Assembly (NCBI GenBank): GCA_002413785.1
Contig: DHXR01000046.1
Span: 117,150 to 181,149 of the forward strand
DNA length: 64,000 bases
DNA from: Mucilaginibacter sp. UBA5151
Lineage (GTDB): Bacteria > Bacteroidota > Bacteroidia > Sphingobacteriales > Sphingobacteriaceae
Reading direction: 5' to 3'
Of this stretch, positions 25,233 through 33,982 are shown piece after piece (position 1 is the first letter of the stretch; each line of letters starts with the position of its first letter). The notes under the pieces were generated by a model, which searched no databases, was not told the DNA's origin, and saw only the letters and a list, made by a program, of their open reading frames with translations. A program made the translations under genes and the position numbers.

Positions 25233-27832
25233 ACTACTTCATCAAATATTTTAAAATGCGCTTTGCCACAGTCGATTTTCATTTTTTCGCTTCCTCTTAA
25301 TTCCTGTCCGGCACTTTTGGTTTCAGCAACAAAATATATTTTCTTTTCGTCCTTAAATACTATTGCCCAATCAGGGTTGTACTTTCCAATCGGGGTATCA
25401 ATTTTAAACCAGAAAGGCAATTTGAAATAAAACTCAATATTCTCGCTGCTTTCGCAATCTTTTGCAAAATCGCTTTCTACGTTCGAATCGAGGGGGATAT
25501 AATTTTCATAAATAGTTTTATCAGGCGCGTGCACAGTATGGGTGAACTTATCCAAATATATTTCCAGTTCATTATCTTCAAACAACTGCATTTCATAAAC
25601 CTTGCCGCCTATCTTTTCATACTTTATACCGTCTATCATTAACTCATAAAGCACCGCTTTAACAGCATTTACGGCATTGTCCATAAACAACTGCGGATTA
25701 AGCAATAGCTCCGCTATCCGGCCCGATTTTTTTAGTATTTCTAAAATGGTGCTTCGTGTCAATTCCGTTTTTCCCTGAATGTAAGCCAGCATATCCGGAA
25801 TATCAAAGGCTAAACCATAATCATCGTTTCCGCTGTCACTTAGCAGCATACCTTCAACGCCTTTTTCAGTAATCAGCACTTTTTTCTTCGTCGATCTGAT
25901 GGTTGGCTTTTTGGTTTCCGGCATCTTCTTTACCGCTTTCGCAGCAATCGTTATCAGTTCATCTGTATTGTACTGAACACTATACCTTGTTTGGAATTTT
26001 ATTTTACTCCATATTTCCAAAAACTTAGGATCAGCTTCAAAGCCTTTACGCAGGTTAACCTTTCGCTTGCTGCCTTTATCTTTTATCCGACCCGAAAAAT
26101 CAACGCCGCAGTCTTCTTCTATTTCGCGCTGTAACGCCTTCGCAAAATCATCATACGATTCGTTGGCTATTACCGTAAGCTTATTGATGTTTTGATCAAA
26201 TATCCTTTGCCCTTCCTGGTTAACAGGCAGCCGCAAGCCACGGCCTATTTCCTGTCTTTTTTTAATTTCTGATTTTGTTTCGTTCAGCGTACAGATCTGA
26301 AAAACATTCGGATTGTCCCAGCCTTCGCGTAATGCCGAATGACTGAAAATAAAACGAAGCGGGGTAGTCAGCTCCAGCAGTTTTTCCTTATCCTGCATAA
26401 TCAGTTTATAGGTATCGTCATCTGCCTGCGTTTCGCCGCCGGTGTCTTTTGCCTTTCCTTTATTATCAACAGAAAAATAACCGTTATGCACCTCGTTAAC
26501 CGGGTAGGGGATTAAACCGCTGAAAGCCGGTTTTGCTGACTCATGATTGTATATTTCTTCAAACCATTGCCCAAACTTCCCCTTCAGTTGGCTACCGTTG
26601 GCATCGTAATCCCGGTAATTTTTAACTTTATCGATAAAAAACAACGACAACACTTTGATGCCTTTATTTTTATAAGCTCTTTCCTTTTTAAAATGCTCTT
26701 CCACAGTTTTGCGGATCATAAACTTCATTACCTCATCGTTCATGCCCCCCTGGGATTCACCAATGTACAGCATTAAACCATTTGTCAGTGTGATACTTCC
26801 ATCGCCAATGTCCATTCCTTCAATAATGAAACCCTCTTTATAAACCTCCCTGGAGTTACTAAGTTTATACAGATCATCTCCCGAGGTTGCAGTAACCGAT
26901 TTTTTTATTACTCCATTTGTGGTATTATAATCTATTTTAATTTTCGCGGTGATTTTACTTTTGCCCTTGTTAATGCTCTCCAATTGTATAAACGCCTCAT
27001 TCATGGCATTTTCACTCATTACCGAATCCACCTCAATTTGTTTTACCAACCCGAGGTCATAAGCCTTTACCGGGTTAAGCGAATACATTAAATTATAAAG
27101 ATTAGTATGCGTGGCCGAATAACGAAGCGTACAGAGTGGGTTTAAATTTTCTATTGCTTTTTTTCGGATTGCAGTTTCCATGTTTTGCGGTTCATCCACA
27201 ATTACTATGGGGTTACAGCTTTGAATAAATTCAATCGGTTTTTTGCCGGTAAGTTTATCATTTGGCTTATTGATGATGTTTTCATCTTTGGCAAAAGCAT
27301 CAATATTGATGACCAGCACCTGGATGGCATTGTTTGACGCGAACCCCCTTAGCCCGCTTACCTTTTTGCTATCATATACATCGAAGTTGATGGCCGTCCT
27401 GTCATATAATGATTGAAAATGGTCGTGGGTGATCTGCAGATTTTTCAATACGCCTTCGCGGATAGCGACAGACGGCACTACGATAACAAATTTTTTGAAC
27501 CCATATAATTTATTCAGTTGGTAAATGGTGCGCAGGTAAACGTAGGTTTTACCCGTGCCTGTTTCCATCTCAACCGAAAAGTGCATCCCCTGGTATTTGG
27601 GGTGGGCGTTTTTTATTTCATTCCGTTGCTGAATAGCTTTAATGTTTTCCCAAACCTGGTCTTCATTTAAAGTTAGTTTATTGCCAAAGCCGTTTTCGGA
27701 TAACAACGCCCCGGTAGCTGTAATAGAAAATTCAAAATCGCCGGTGCTTAAAGGCTGGCCCTCAAAAATATCGGTAATGGCTTTTATGGCATCCCATTGG
27801 TAATCCTGGTTACTGTCGAAGTGTAATTTCAT
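25193..27832 (-). CDS. res: Type III restriction endonuclease, Res subunit
   Basis: Helicase-nuclease that cuts DNA lacking Mod methylation after ATP-driven communication between sites. The SF2 helicase motifs are intact: Walker A TGTGKT (91-96), the DEAD-like VIVDEPQNM, and motif VI QEIGRGLRLPVNQEG. A PD-(D/E)xK nuclease is at the C-terminus (NPDWAIVFKDEKKIYFVAETKS). At 879 aa it is complete. Its start abuts the stop of the AlbA_2 ATPase gene, so it is translationally linked as the third gene of the mod operon. Confidence 0.94.
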   Translation of the reverse strand: MKLHFDSNQDYQWDAIKAITDIFEGQPLSTGDFEFSITATGALLSENGFGNKLTLNEDQVWENIKAIQQRNEIKNAHPKYQGMHFSVEMETGTGKTYVYLRTIYQLNKLYGFKKFVIVVPSVAIREGVLKNLQITHDHFQSLYDRTAINFDVYDSKKVSGLRGFASNNAIQVLVINIDAFAKDENIINKPNDKLTGKKPIEFIQSCNPIVIVDEPQNMETAIRKKAIENLNPLCTLRYSATHTNLYNLMYSLNPVKAYDLGLVKQIEVDSVMSENAMNEAFIQLESINKGKSKITAKIKIDYNTTNGVIKKSVTATSGDDLYKLSNSREVYKEGFIIEGMDIGDGSITLTNGLMLYIGESQGGMNDEVMKFMIRKTVEEHFKKERAYKNKGIKVLSLFFIDKVKNYRDYDANGSQLKGKFGQWFEEIYNHESAKPAFSGLIPYPVNEVHNGYFSVDNKGKAKDTGGETQADDDTYKLIMQDKEKLLELTTPLRFIFSHSALREGWDNPNVFQICTLNETKSEIKKRQEIGRGLRLPVNQEGQRIFDQNINKLTVIANESYDDFAKALQREIEEDCGVDFSGRIKDKGSKRKVNLRKGFEADPKFLEIWSKIKFQTRYSVQYNTDELITIAAKAVKKMPETKKPTIRSTKKKVLITEKGVEGMLLSDSGNDDYGLAFDIPDMLAYIQGKTELTRSTILEILKKSGRIAELLLNPQLFMDNAVNAVKAVLYELMIDGIKYEKIGGKVYEMQLFEDNELEIYLDKFTHTVHAPDKTIYENYIPLDSNVESDFAKDCESSENIEFYFKLPFWFKIDTPIGKYNPDWAIVFKDEKKIYFVAETKSAGQELRGSEKMKIDCGKAHFKIFDEVVYKQVATVSQLSG

Positions 27833-29029
27833 TTACCAGTGGCTATTTATCCTGATGGTTACTTTAAACTTGGTTACTAACGAAATATCAAACTCCGGCT
27901 CGCCATTTCCGCTTTTAACCAATTCATTAATAGCCCTCTTTATTCCATAATTAAACCTGTTAACATAGCCCAACTTTTTCATCGCTTCGGCAATCACTAC
28001 ATTCCTATAATCACTGGCATTGGGAAAATTCCCCGGATTTACATCGCCATATAAACCGCCAGGATTAACAATCTCTATCCTGTCACGAAATTCATAAATA
28101 TAGATAGGTGAATTTGATTCATAATTTCTGTGCATTACCGCGTTCATAATCAATTCCCGTAAAGACCAATAAGGATAATTCCTTATAATTTCTTCCTGGA
28201 AAGTATGCCCCCTTACCGGCCTTTCCTTTATGATATTGTATTTTATAAAATCATCAACGGCCCTTAGCCCGGTTACATAAGCTCCCGAAAATTGCTTTTC
28301 ATATTCAACATCGGTAACCATTTCGGAGCCTTCAAATTTTATATACTGAATGTAGGCGCCCGGCAGGTAAAACAAGGGGTTGACGCCAAATACCAGGATG
28401 CCTGCATTTGTTGGGCAATTTTCCCGCAAATCAAAAAAACGGAGCGCAGCCAATTGTTCTGCGGCGCTTCGCCCGTTTTGTTTTAGTGTTTCTTCATCAA
28501 TAGCCAGCGGAAGATAGGTCAGCAAAAAATATTCCATGCTTAAATCTTCTATTTTTGACCCGAACGCAGGCGCCAGATCAAATGTTTTTGCGTACGAGGC
28601 ACGCCGCTCAATTAAAATCCGTTCTTCATCAACAGTGGCCTTTGCTTTACGTGGCCCAATCCTTATCCAGCACCGTCCGTCGTACCGTACAGGAGGATAT
28701 AATGACGGTTTTACTTCAATAACAACAACTTCGCCTTCGGGAAAAGTAAATACAGGGCTTAGGGTTAATGAAGGCTGCGGCAATACATTGCCGTTTGTTT
28801 TTACCGCCCCTACTTTTTGCAGGTCATCATCAGTCCATTTTAAACCCGCTATTTTACCGGCATCATTTACACCCAGCAAAATATAACCGGGCGATTTGTG
28901 GTTAGGAAAATCGTTTGCCAGCGCACATACTGCCGGGCCGAGTTTATCTTCACGCACCGAAATGGTGCGCTCAACTAAATTCGACTCCATATCGGCCAGT
29001 AATTCAATCAGTTTTTCCTTAGTTACCAT
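27833..29029 (-). CDS. AlbA_2 (Schlafen-like) DNA-binding protein with GHKL-type ATPase domain
   Basis: A 398-aa protein in two parts. Residues 1-150 form an AlbA_2/Schlafen-like DNA-binding domain (CALANDFPNHKSPGYILLGVNDAGKIAGLKWTDDDLQK, WIRIGPRKAKATVDE). The C-terminal part is an HATPase_c_4-type domain with the N box ELIMNAVMHRNYE and G box EIVNPGGLYGDVNPGN. It lies between mod and res with 5-nt and 0-nt gaps, so it belongs to the restriction operon. Such proteins are often called transcriptional regulators or ATP-dependent helicase-like proteins; its job here, regulation or defence, is not known. Confidence 0.88.
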   Translation of the reverse strand: MVTKEKLIELLADMESNLVERTISVREDKLGPAVCALANDFPNHKSPGYILLGVNDAGKIAGLKWTDDDLQKVGAVKTNGNVLPQPSLTLSPVFTFPEGEVVVIEVKPSLYPPVRYDGRCWIRIGPRKAKATVDEERILIERRASYAKTFDLAPAFGSKIEDLSMEYFLLTYLPLAIDEETLKQNGRSAAEQLAALRFFDLRENCPTNAGILVFGVNPLFYLPGAYIQYIKFEGSEMVTDVEYEKQFSGAYVTGLRAVDDFIKYNIIKERPVRGHTFQEEIIRNYPYWSLRELIMNAVMHRNYESNSPIYIYEFRDRIEIVNPGGLYGDVNPGNFPNASDYRNVVIAEAMKKLGYVNRFNYGIKRAINELVKSGNGEPEFDISLVTKFKVTIRINSHW

Positions 29030-29034
29030 CGTTT

Positions 29035-30972
29035 TTATATCGTTTTAAAATCAATACCCGCATCGCGCATTTGCAATACGGTATTTGTTTTCAGTTGGTC
29101 GTTACCTTCAAAAAGGCTATCCAATGTAATAACTTTTTGCGGTTTGGCGGCAATAATTTCAGCAATTACAGGTTGTGTCATTTCTTCGAGGGCAATAATC
29201 AGTTCGCCGTTGCTGATGGCGTAGTATTTGTTTTTTATTTCAACCTTATCAGTTAACAGGTAACCGGCTTTTATCATCAGCTCAAATAAAATATTTTGCT
29301 CCAGGCTGCCTTCGTTAACCGGTTCGGTAAAGGCATCCAACTGCTGCACTAAATTATCTTCCGTTATTTCGTTGCCGCGCCATATTTTAAAGTTGGATGT
29401 CGATAATTTAAATACCTTAAAGCCTAAATCAGTATTGGCCGTATCAAATAAACCGGGTTTTTCTTCTTTATCTTTTTCGATATTCTGAATTACCTTTTTG
29501 ATGCGCTCTTTTGTAATATCTGAAATGGTCTTATATCCATCCTTATACGCTTCAGTATTTTCGCCAATTAATTCAGGTAATTGAACTACAATAAATCTTC
29601 TGTTCAATTTATCTTCCTTGTTGAGTTCTAAAACCGAATGTGCTATGGTTCCGGAACCACCAAAAAAATCCAATATTATCTCATCCTCTGTTTCAGAAAG
29701 GCCGATGATTTTTTTTTCTAAAAAAACAGGTTTTGGAAAATCAAAATATCCCTTACCATTAAATAATTCCTTTAGCTCTATGGTTCCGTTTTGGTAGTTC
29801 ACATCTTTTTCATTCCATATTGTTTTTGTTTTTGTCTTTTTTTCCTCACCATTATTGTCTTCTAAGTAATCCTTTTGATAAATATCCCATATAAACGATT
29901 CATTTCTTTTGACCTGCTTTCCCGTCAATAAATGTTCATTCCCTTTAATTTTTGTTTTACTCCACCTCCATGACCCGTCTTCGTTCGTTGTAGGCTTGAT
30001 AGGGAAAATTTCTATTGAATGAGAATCATTTTTATCTAATGAAATATATCCACTTCCAGGGTTAACATAAATAGGGAAAAATAAACTTGGTCTTTGCTCT
30101 TTTCGCCATGCCCCACCTCTCTGTCTTAGTCCTAGAAGTCGATATTTTTTTCCATCACCATCATCCAAATCATATTCTGACTTCATTCTTTCGTCGAGAT
30201 TTAATCCAATAGCTTCCATTTCATCTATTTTCTTGGCAAACGCCAATAAATAATCATGTACAATTCCCATGAATTTGTTTGACTGCGAACCCCGTGGATT
30301 ACTTTGAATGATTATTTTACCTATAAAATTTTCCTCCCCAAAAATCTCATTCATTAATAAGCGCAGGTTATGCACTTCATTGTCGTCGATATGCACAAAG
30401 ATCACCCCGTCATCCCGCAACAAGTTTTTGGCTAAAAACAAACGCGGGTACATCATACTTAGCCAGTTGCTGTGAAAGTGACCGCTATCCTTACTGTTTT
30501 TCCGGAACAGGCCCTCTTTCATCAAATAGCCTTCTTCATCCTTATCACCCACGCGTTTTTCGTAGTCCTTTTTATTTTCTTTAAAACTGTCGGGGTAAAT
30601 AAAACTGTCGCTGCCGGTATTATACGGCGGGTCTATAATGATGCATTTTATTTTGCCGTGATAGGCTTTTTGCAGCACTTTCAGCACTTCAAGGTTTTCG
30701 CCTTCGATAAAAACGTTTTCGGTAGTATCAAAATTGATGGATTCTTCGGGTAAGGGCTTTAAGGTTGCCGTGGTGGGTATTTGCAATGCCTTAAAGGCAT
30801 CGGCTTTGCCTGCCCAGTTCAGCACATAACGTTCGTTATTAAAATTTATATCATCGCCAAAAGCCGCCTTCAGCTTTTCCCAATCCAGTTTATCTTCTGA
30901 AAAAAGCTCAGGGAAAAGCTGCTTTAACTGGTCAATTTTAGTTTGTTGTATATCCAGGGATTCGCCGTTCAT
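29035..30972 (-). CDS. mod: Type III DNA N6-adenine methyltransferase, Mod subunit
   Basis: Methylates adenine in the recognition site and supplies specificity to Res. Motif IV DPPYNTG is at residues 114-120, and motif I FFGGSGTIAHSV comes later, near 434, the beta-class order of type III Mod proteins. The region between, about residues 220-420, is the target-recognition domain and is visibly more AT-rich than the rest of the gene. A run of nine A residues (29709-29717) lies in the coding strand near residue 418. TACCTTTA sits 5 nt before the start. At 645 aa it is complete. Confidence 0.94.
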   Translation of the reverse strand: MNGESLDIQQTKIDQLKQLFPELFSEDKLDWEKLKAAFGDDINFNNERYVLNWAGKADAFKALQIPTTATLKPLPEESINFDTTENVFIEGENLEVLKVLQKAYHGKIKCIIIDPPYNTGSDSFIYPDSFKENKKDYEKRVGDKDEEGYLMKEGLFRKNSKDSGHFHSNWLSMMYPRLFLAKNLLRDDGVIFVHIDDNEVHNLRLLMNEIFGEENFIGKIIIQSNPRGSQSNKFMGIVHDYLLAFAKKIDEMEAIGLNLDERMKSEYDLDDGDGKKYRLLGLRQRGGAWRKEQRPSLFFPIYVNPGSGYISLDKNDSHSIEIFPIKPTTNEDGSWRWSKTKIKGNEHLLTGKQVKRNESFIWDIYQKDYLEDNNGEEKKTKTKTIWNEKDVNYQNGTIELKELFNGKGYFDFPKPVFLEKKIIGLSETEDEIILDFFGGSGTIAHSVLELNKEDKLNRRFIVVQLPELIGENTEAYKDGYKTISDITKERIKKVIQNIEKDKEEKPGLFDTANTDLGFKVFKLSTSNFKIWRGNEITEDNLVQQLDAFTEPVNEGSLEQNILFELMIKAGYLLTDKVEIKNKYYAISNGELIIALEEMTQPVIAEIIAAKPQKVITLDSLFEGNDQLKTNTVLQMRDAGIDFKTI

Positions 30973-31205
30973 AAAATTAAAGGTAAAGATATTCCTTTTT
31001 ACAAACTATTATTGGAAAAGTGGGATTTTTGGCGCTGCACAGGGTTTGCAACTCCCCTCCAAATTTCGTATATTTGAGTTTCCACCGGCTTAATATATTC
31101 AAAGCCATTCCCAATAAAAACAAACACGATAATTTTGGCTCTATCACGTTTTGCGTGGGCAATTACGATAAAATGGCTTTATGGCGAATAATGTGGGTGA
31201 TTTTA

Positions 31206-31347
31206 CCGCAAAGATGCAGAGAAGACACAGAGAACACTGAGTTTTTTAATTTCAAAACAGTCAGTTTTAACTATTTAACAAACTGTAAAATAAAAAAATA
31301 TCCCTCTGTGAACACCGTGTATTCTCTGTTTCTCTGTGTTAAAAAAA
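31206..31347. repeat. Imperfect inverted repeat, CACAGAGAA type
   Basis: The left arm (31206-31241: GCAAAGATGCAGAGAAG, then ACACAGAGAACACTGAG) is complementary with mismatches to the right arm (31302-31347: CTCTGTGAACACCGTG and TTCTCTGTTTCTCTGTGTT). A related element sits at 47102-47183. Confidence 0.7.
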
Positions 31348-31511
31348 CTCTATAATTAATTCTTTTATCCATACAAACTATCATGGGAACTTTTTTTTGC
31401 CACGATGCCAAAACGCCTGTTTTTTAAACAAATTTCTTGCTTTTCTTTGAAATAATAGGTATATTTGATTGATATACAACAGGTTGAAAAAATACACCTC
31501 TATTTTTTTAC

Positions 31512-31637
31512 GAGGAGCTAAACGCGTTTAGCTCCTCAACTCTCAAAAATTACGAGGGGCTAAACGGATTTAGCTCCTCAACCTGCAAAAATTACGAGGG
31601 GCTAAACGGATTTAGCCTCTCGTAATTTTGAAATTTC
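31512..31637. repeat. Three tandem 42-bp repeats with 26-bp palindromic cores
   Basis: Cores start at 31512, 31554 and 31596, exactly 42 bp apart. Each has half-site GAGGAGCTAAACG or GAGGGGCTAAACG facing its complement; the first core is a perfect 26-bp palindrome. The spacers are 16 bp and nearly identical (AACTCTCAAAAATTAC, AACCTGCAAAAATTAC). The third unit pairs further into GTAAT and is followed by TTTTG. Lying between divergent mod and hdc, they could be operators or RNA hairpins. Confidence 0.85.
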
Positions 31638-31703
31638 ACCCCAAAAAGCGGGTTTAGCTGCAAATTTACAAAGCAATAAGGGGATATTTAGTTAATAATA
31701 GTT

Positions 31704-31711
31704 TACCTTTG
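31704..31711 (+). promoter_or_regulatory. Possible hdc promoter box
   Basis: TACCTTTG matches TAnnTTTG, about 103 nt before ATG 31815. No clear -33 TTG is present at normal spacing. Confidence 0.35.
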
Positions 31712-31814
31712 TTAATCAATTATAACCTTTATGTACTCCTTAACATAATTTAAAAAATTATCCCGGGCGGATAAACCGTTAAGAAAATGTCATCCTTTTT
31801 ATAAATATATTGGT

Positions 31815-32948
31815 ATGGAAACGGAATTAATGACAGCTAACAGCAGCAAAGTAATAAGCGAAATGCTCGAACGGATCAGCCGGACGTCGCCGATGACTAT
31901 GGGCTACCCTGTATCAAAGGATTTTGATTACAGCGAACTTATGCCTTTCCTTCAGTATCCTTTGAATAATGTGGGTGATCCTTTTATTGCTTCAACCTAC
32001 ACGGTGGGTTCAAGGGAACTGGAAAAGGAAGTGGTGGCTTTTTTTTCAAAGCTGTTCAGGGCCGGGGAAGACAACTGGTGGGGGTATGTAACCAACGGCG
32101 GGTCGGAAGGGAATTTGTACGGCTTATACCTTGCAAGGGAGCTGTATCCCAAAGCCATTGTTTATTACTCGGAGGCGACCCATTACAGTGTACAGAAAAA
32201 CCTGCACCTGCTGAATATGCCGAATATCGCCATCAGGTCGCAGGCCAGCGGAGAGATAGATTATCTTGACCTTGAAAAAACAATCAGCATCAACCGCCAG
32301 GTACCTGTTATTATCCTGGCCAATATCGGCACTACCATGACCGAAGCGAGGGATGATGTCGGCAAGATGAAAGCGATTTTTAAGAGCATGGCCATCCAGC
32401 ATCATTATATTCATGTGGATGGCGCGCTGTCGGGCAGTTATGCCGCATTTATTGAGCCCCGGCCGGCCTTTGATTTTGCGGATGGTGCGGATAGTATCGC
32501 CATAAGCGGGCATAAGTTTTTGGGGTCGCCAATCCCCTGCGGACTGGTGATCGCAAAAAAGAGCCACCGCGACCGGATCGCCAGGTCAATAGATTATATC
32601 GGTTCACAGGATACCACTATTTCGGGGTCCCGTAACGGGCACACGCCCTTATTTCTCTGGTACCTGATCAATAAACTGGGTGTTGAAGGCTTAAGGAAAA
32701 GGACGCAGGACTGCCTTGATGTGGCCGATTATGCTGAAGCCGCTTTAAAGCAGGTGGAGCCCTTAGCATGGCGGAATCCATCCACGCTAACCATTAGTAT
32801 CCCAAAACCAGAGGCTGCCCTGGTAAAAAAATGGCAGCTGGCTTCCGAAAATAACTGGGCACATATTATTTGTATGCCCGGAATGCATAAAGAACAAATT
32901 GATGCATTTGTAAAGGATTTGAAAGAAAGTAAGATTCAGGGAAATTGA
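31815..32948 (+). CDS. hdc: Pyridoxal-phosphate-dependent histidine decarboxylase
   Basis: Converts L-histidine to histamine and CO2. The 377-aa protein follows group II PLP decarboxylases of the Gram-negative histidine decarboxylase type: GYPVSKDFDYSEL, NNVGDPF, GYVTNGGSEGN, ATHYSVQKN (cofactor-stacking His123), HVDGALSG (Asp202), and the Schiff-base lysine Lys234 in SISGHKFLGSPIPCG, then GSRNGHTPL. These match enterobacterial histidine decarboxylase closely from memory. No histidine/histamine antiporter is adjacent. A strong terminator follows. Activity on another amino acid cannot be excluded. Confidence 0.85.
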   Translation: METELMTANSSKVISEMLERISRTSPMTMGYPVSKDFDYSELMPFLQYPLNNVGDPFIASTYTVGSRELEKEVVAFFSKLFRAGEDNWWGYVTNGGSEGNLYGLYLARELYPKAIVYYSEATHYSVQKNLHLLNMPNIAIRSQASGEIDYLDLEKTISINRQVPVIILANIGTTMTEARDDVGKMKAIFKSMAIQHHYIHVDGALSGSYAAFIEPRPAFDFADGADSIAISGHKFLGSPIPCGLVIAKKSHRDRIARSIDYIGSQDTTISGSRNGHTPLFLWYLINKLGVEGLRKRTQDCLDVADYAEAALKQVEPLAWRNPSTLTISIPKPEAALVKKWQLASENNWAHIICMPGMHKEQIDAFVKDLKESKIQGN

Positions 32949-32968
32949 TTTATAAGAGAAAAGCAATT

Positions 32969-33013
32969 AAAAGCAGGAAGCCTCAGTTTTTTGCTGAAGC
33001 TTCCTGCTTTTTG
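32969..33013 (+). terminator. Rho-independent terminator of hdc
   Basis: A 13-bp stem, AAAAGCAGGAAGC (32969-32981) pairing with GCTTCCTGCTTTT (32999-33011), ending in T residues, 20 nt after the hdc stop. Confidence 0.9.
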
Positions 33014-33139
33014 AGTGAGTACTTTACCAGCCGTATTCTTTTCCATTTATCAGTTTTCAGGGGCCGGTTTGTTTTTTTTGTTGGGATGGCGCGTAGTCCT
33101 TCGTTCAGCTTTTAATTAATGTAAATTGAACCTTTTTAC

Positions 33140-33147
33140 TATTTTTG
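33140..33147 (+). promoter_or_regulatory. Predicted frr promoter box
   Basis: TATTTTTG matches TAnnTTTG, 18 nt before ATG 33166. Confidence 0.4.
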
Positions 33148-33165
33148 TCAAAAATCATTGAAACA

Positions 33166-33729
33166 ATGAGCGAACTCATTAAAAAACAAGTTACTGAAGC
33201 AAAGGCGCACATGGACAAAGCCATTGACCATTGCGATGGCGAATTAAATAAGATCCGCGCAGGGAAGGCCAGCCCATCCATGCTGGATGATATAGTGGTT
33301 GATTACTATGGCAGCCCTACCCCGCTAAATCAGGTGGGCAGTGTAAACACCCCCGATGCCCGTACAATTGTGGTACAGCCCTGGGAAAAATCATTACTTA
33401 GCGCTATTGAAAAGGCTATTATGGAGGCAAACCTGGGCGTTAACCCGCAAAACGACGGGGTGATTATCCGCATTAATGTACCGCCATTGACCGAAGAGCG
33501 CCGCCGCGACCTGGTAAAAAAAGCGAAAGCAGAAGCCGAAACAGGTAAAATCGCCATCCGCAATATCCGCAAGGAAGCCAATGAAAAGATAAGGAAACTG
33601 AAAGTTGATGGTGTTTCAGAAGATGAAATGAAAACCGGCGAAGCCGAGATACAGAAATTAACGGATGCTTATATCATCAAGGTTGACCATCTTTCGGAAG
33701 CCAAGGAAAAAGATATTATGACAGTTTAG
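33166..33729 (+). CDS. frr: Ribosome recycling factor
   Basis: Releases ribosomes from mRNA after termination, together with EF-G. The 187-aa protein has the family core: LNKIRAGKASPSMLDDIVVDYYGSPTPLNQVGSVNTPDARTIVVQPW and VPPLTEERRRDLVKKAKAEAE, followed by the long C-terminal helix. ATG 33166 (MSELIKKQVTEAK) is chosen; the in-frame TTG at 33145 lies in the promoter box. pyrH, the usual upstream neighbour, is absent; hdc is there instead, separated by a terminator. Confidence 0.96.
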   Translation: MSELIKKQVTEAKAHMDKAIDHCDGELNKIRAGKASPSMLDDIVVDYYGSPTPLNQVGSVNTPDARTIVVQPWEKSLLSAIEKAIMEANLGVNPQNDGVIIRINVPPLTEERRRDLVKKAKAEAETGKIAIRNIRKEANEKIRKLKVDGVSEDEMKTGEAEIQKLTDAYIIKVDHLSEAKEKDIMTV

Positions 33730-33888
33730 CCTCACCCTGCCCTCTCTCCGAAGGAGTCCGGAGTCCTTCGGACCAAAGGAGAGGGTTCTCTGAGACTCTT
33801 AAAGTCCTCTCCTTTGGAGAGGATTATTTATGCAATGGTTTGTTTTCAAAAGGCATAAATGAGGGCTCTGCCGTTTAGGTGAGGCGAT
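33730..33888. repeat. Composite dispersed repeat after frr (CCTCACC ... GGTGAGG)
   Basis: It begins at the base after the frr stop. Outer ends CCTCACC and GGTGAGG enclose hairpins TCCGAAGGA with TCCTTCGGA (33747-33772), CCCTCTC with GAGAGGG, and CCTCTCC with GGAGAGG (33806-33822). A second, partial copy with the same GTTTAGGTGAGG end occurs inverted at 48907-48968. Confidence 0.75.
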
Positions 33889-33915
33889 GAACGCTAAAAT
33901 ACTCCAAATGTCAAA

Positions 33916-33957
33916 TTAAGGGGAACTGCTGTATTAGCCGTTCCCCTTAATTTATTT
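33916..33957 (+). terminator. Rho-independent terminator after frr
   Basis: An 11-bp stem, TTAAGGGGAAC (33916-33926) pairing with GTTCCCCTTAA (33940-33950), followed by TTTATTTTT. Promoter box TATTTTTG (33953-33960) for the next gene overlaps its tail. Confidence 0.85.
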
Positions 33958-33982
33958 TTGTTTAAAAACATTATTATTCAGC

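Larger units (their letters stand above)
30973..31814. other. Long intergenic region with two repeat blocks
   Basis: An 842-bp gap between divergent mod and hdc. It contains an inverted repeat of the CACAGAGAA type (31206-31347), three 42-bp palindromic repeats (31512-31637) and a promoter-like TACCTTTG (31704-31711) about 100 nt before hdc. A minus-strand frame at 30977-31162 and a plus-strand frame at 31020-31355 have no family resemblance that I can see. Confidence 0.55.

Noticed and set aside
31020..31355. 111-aa plus-strand frame
   Set aside because: Part of it is the CACAGAGAA inverted repeat, and the rest shows no family resemblance.
31512..31637. CRISPR array
   Set aside because: The spacers are 16 bp and nearly identical to each other, there are only three units and no cas genes.
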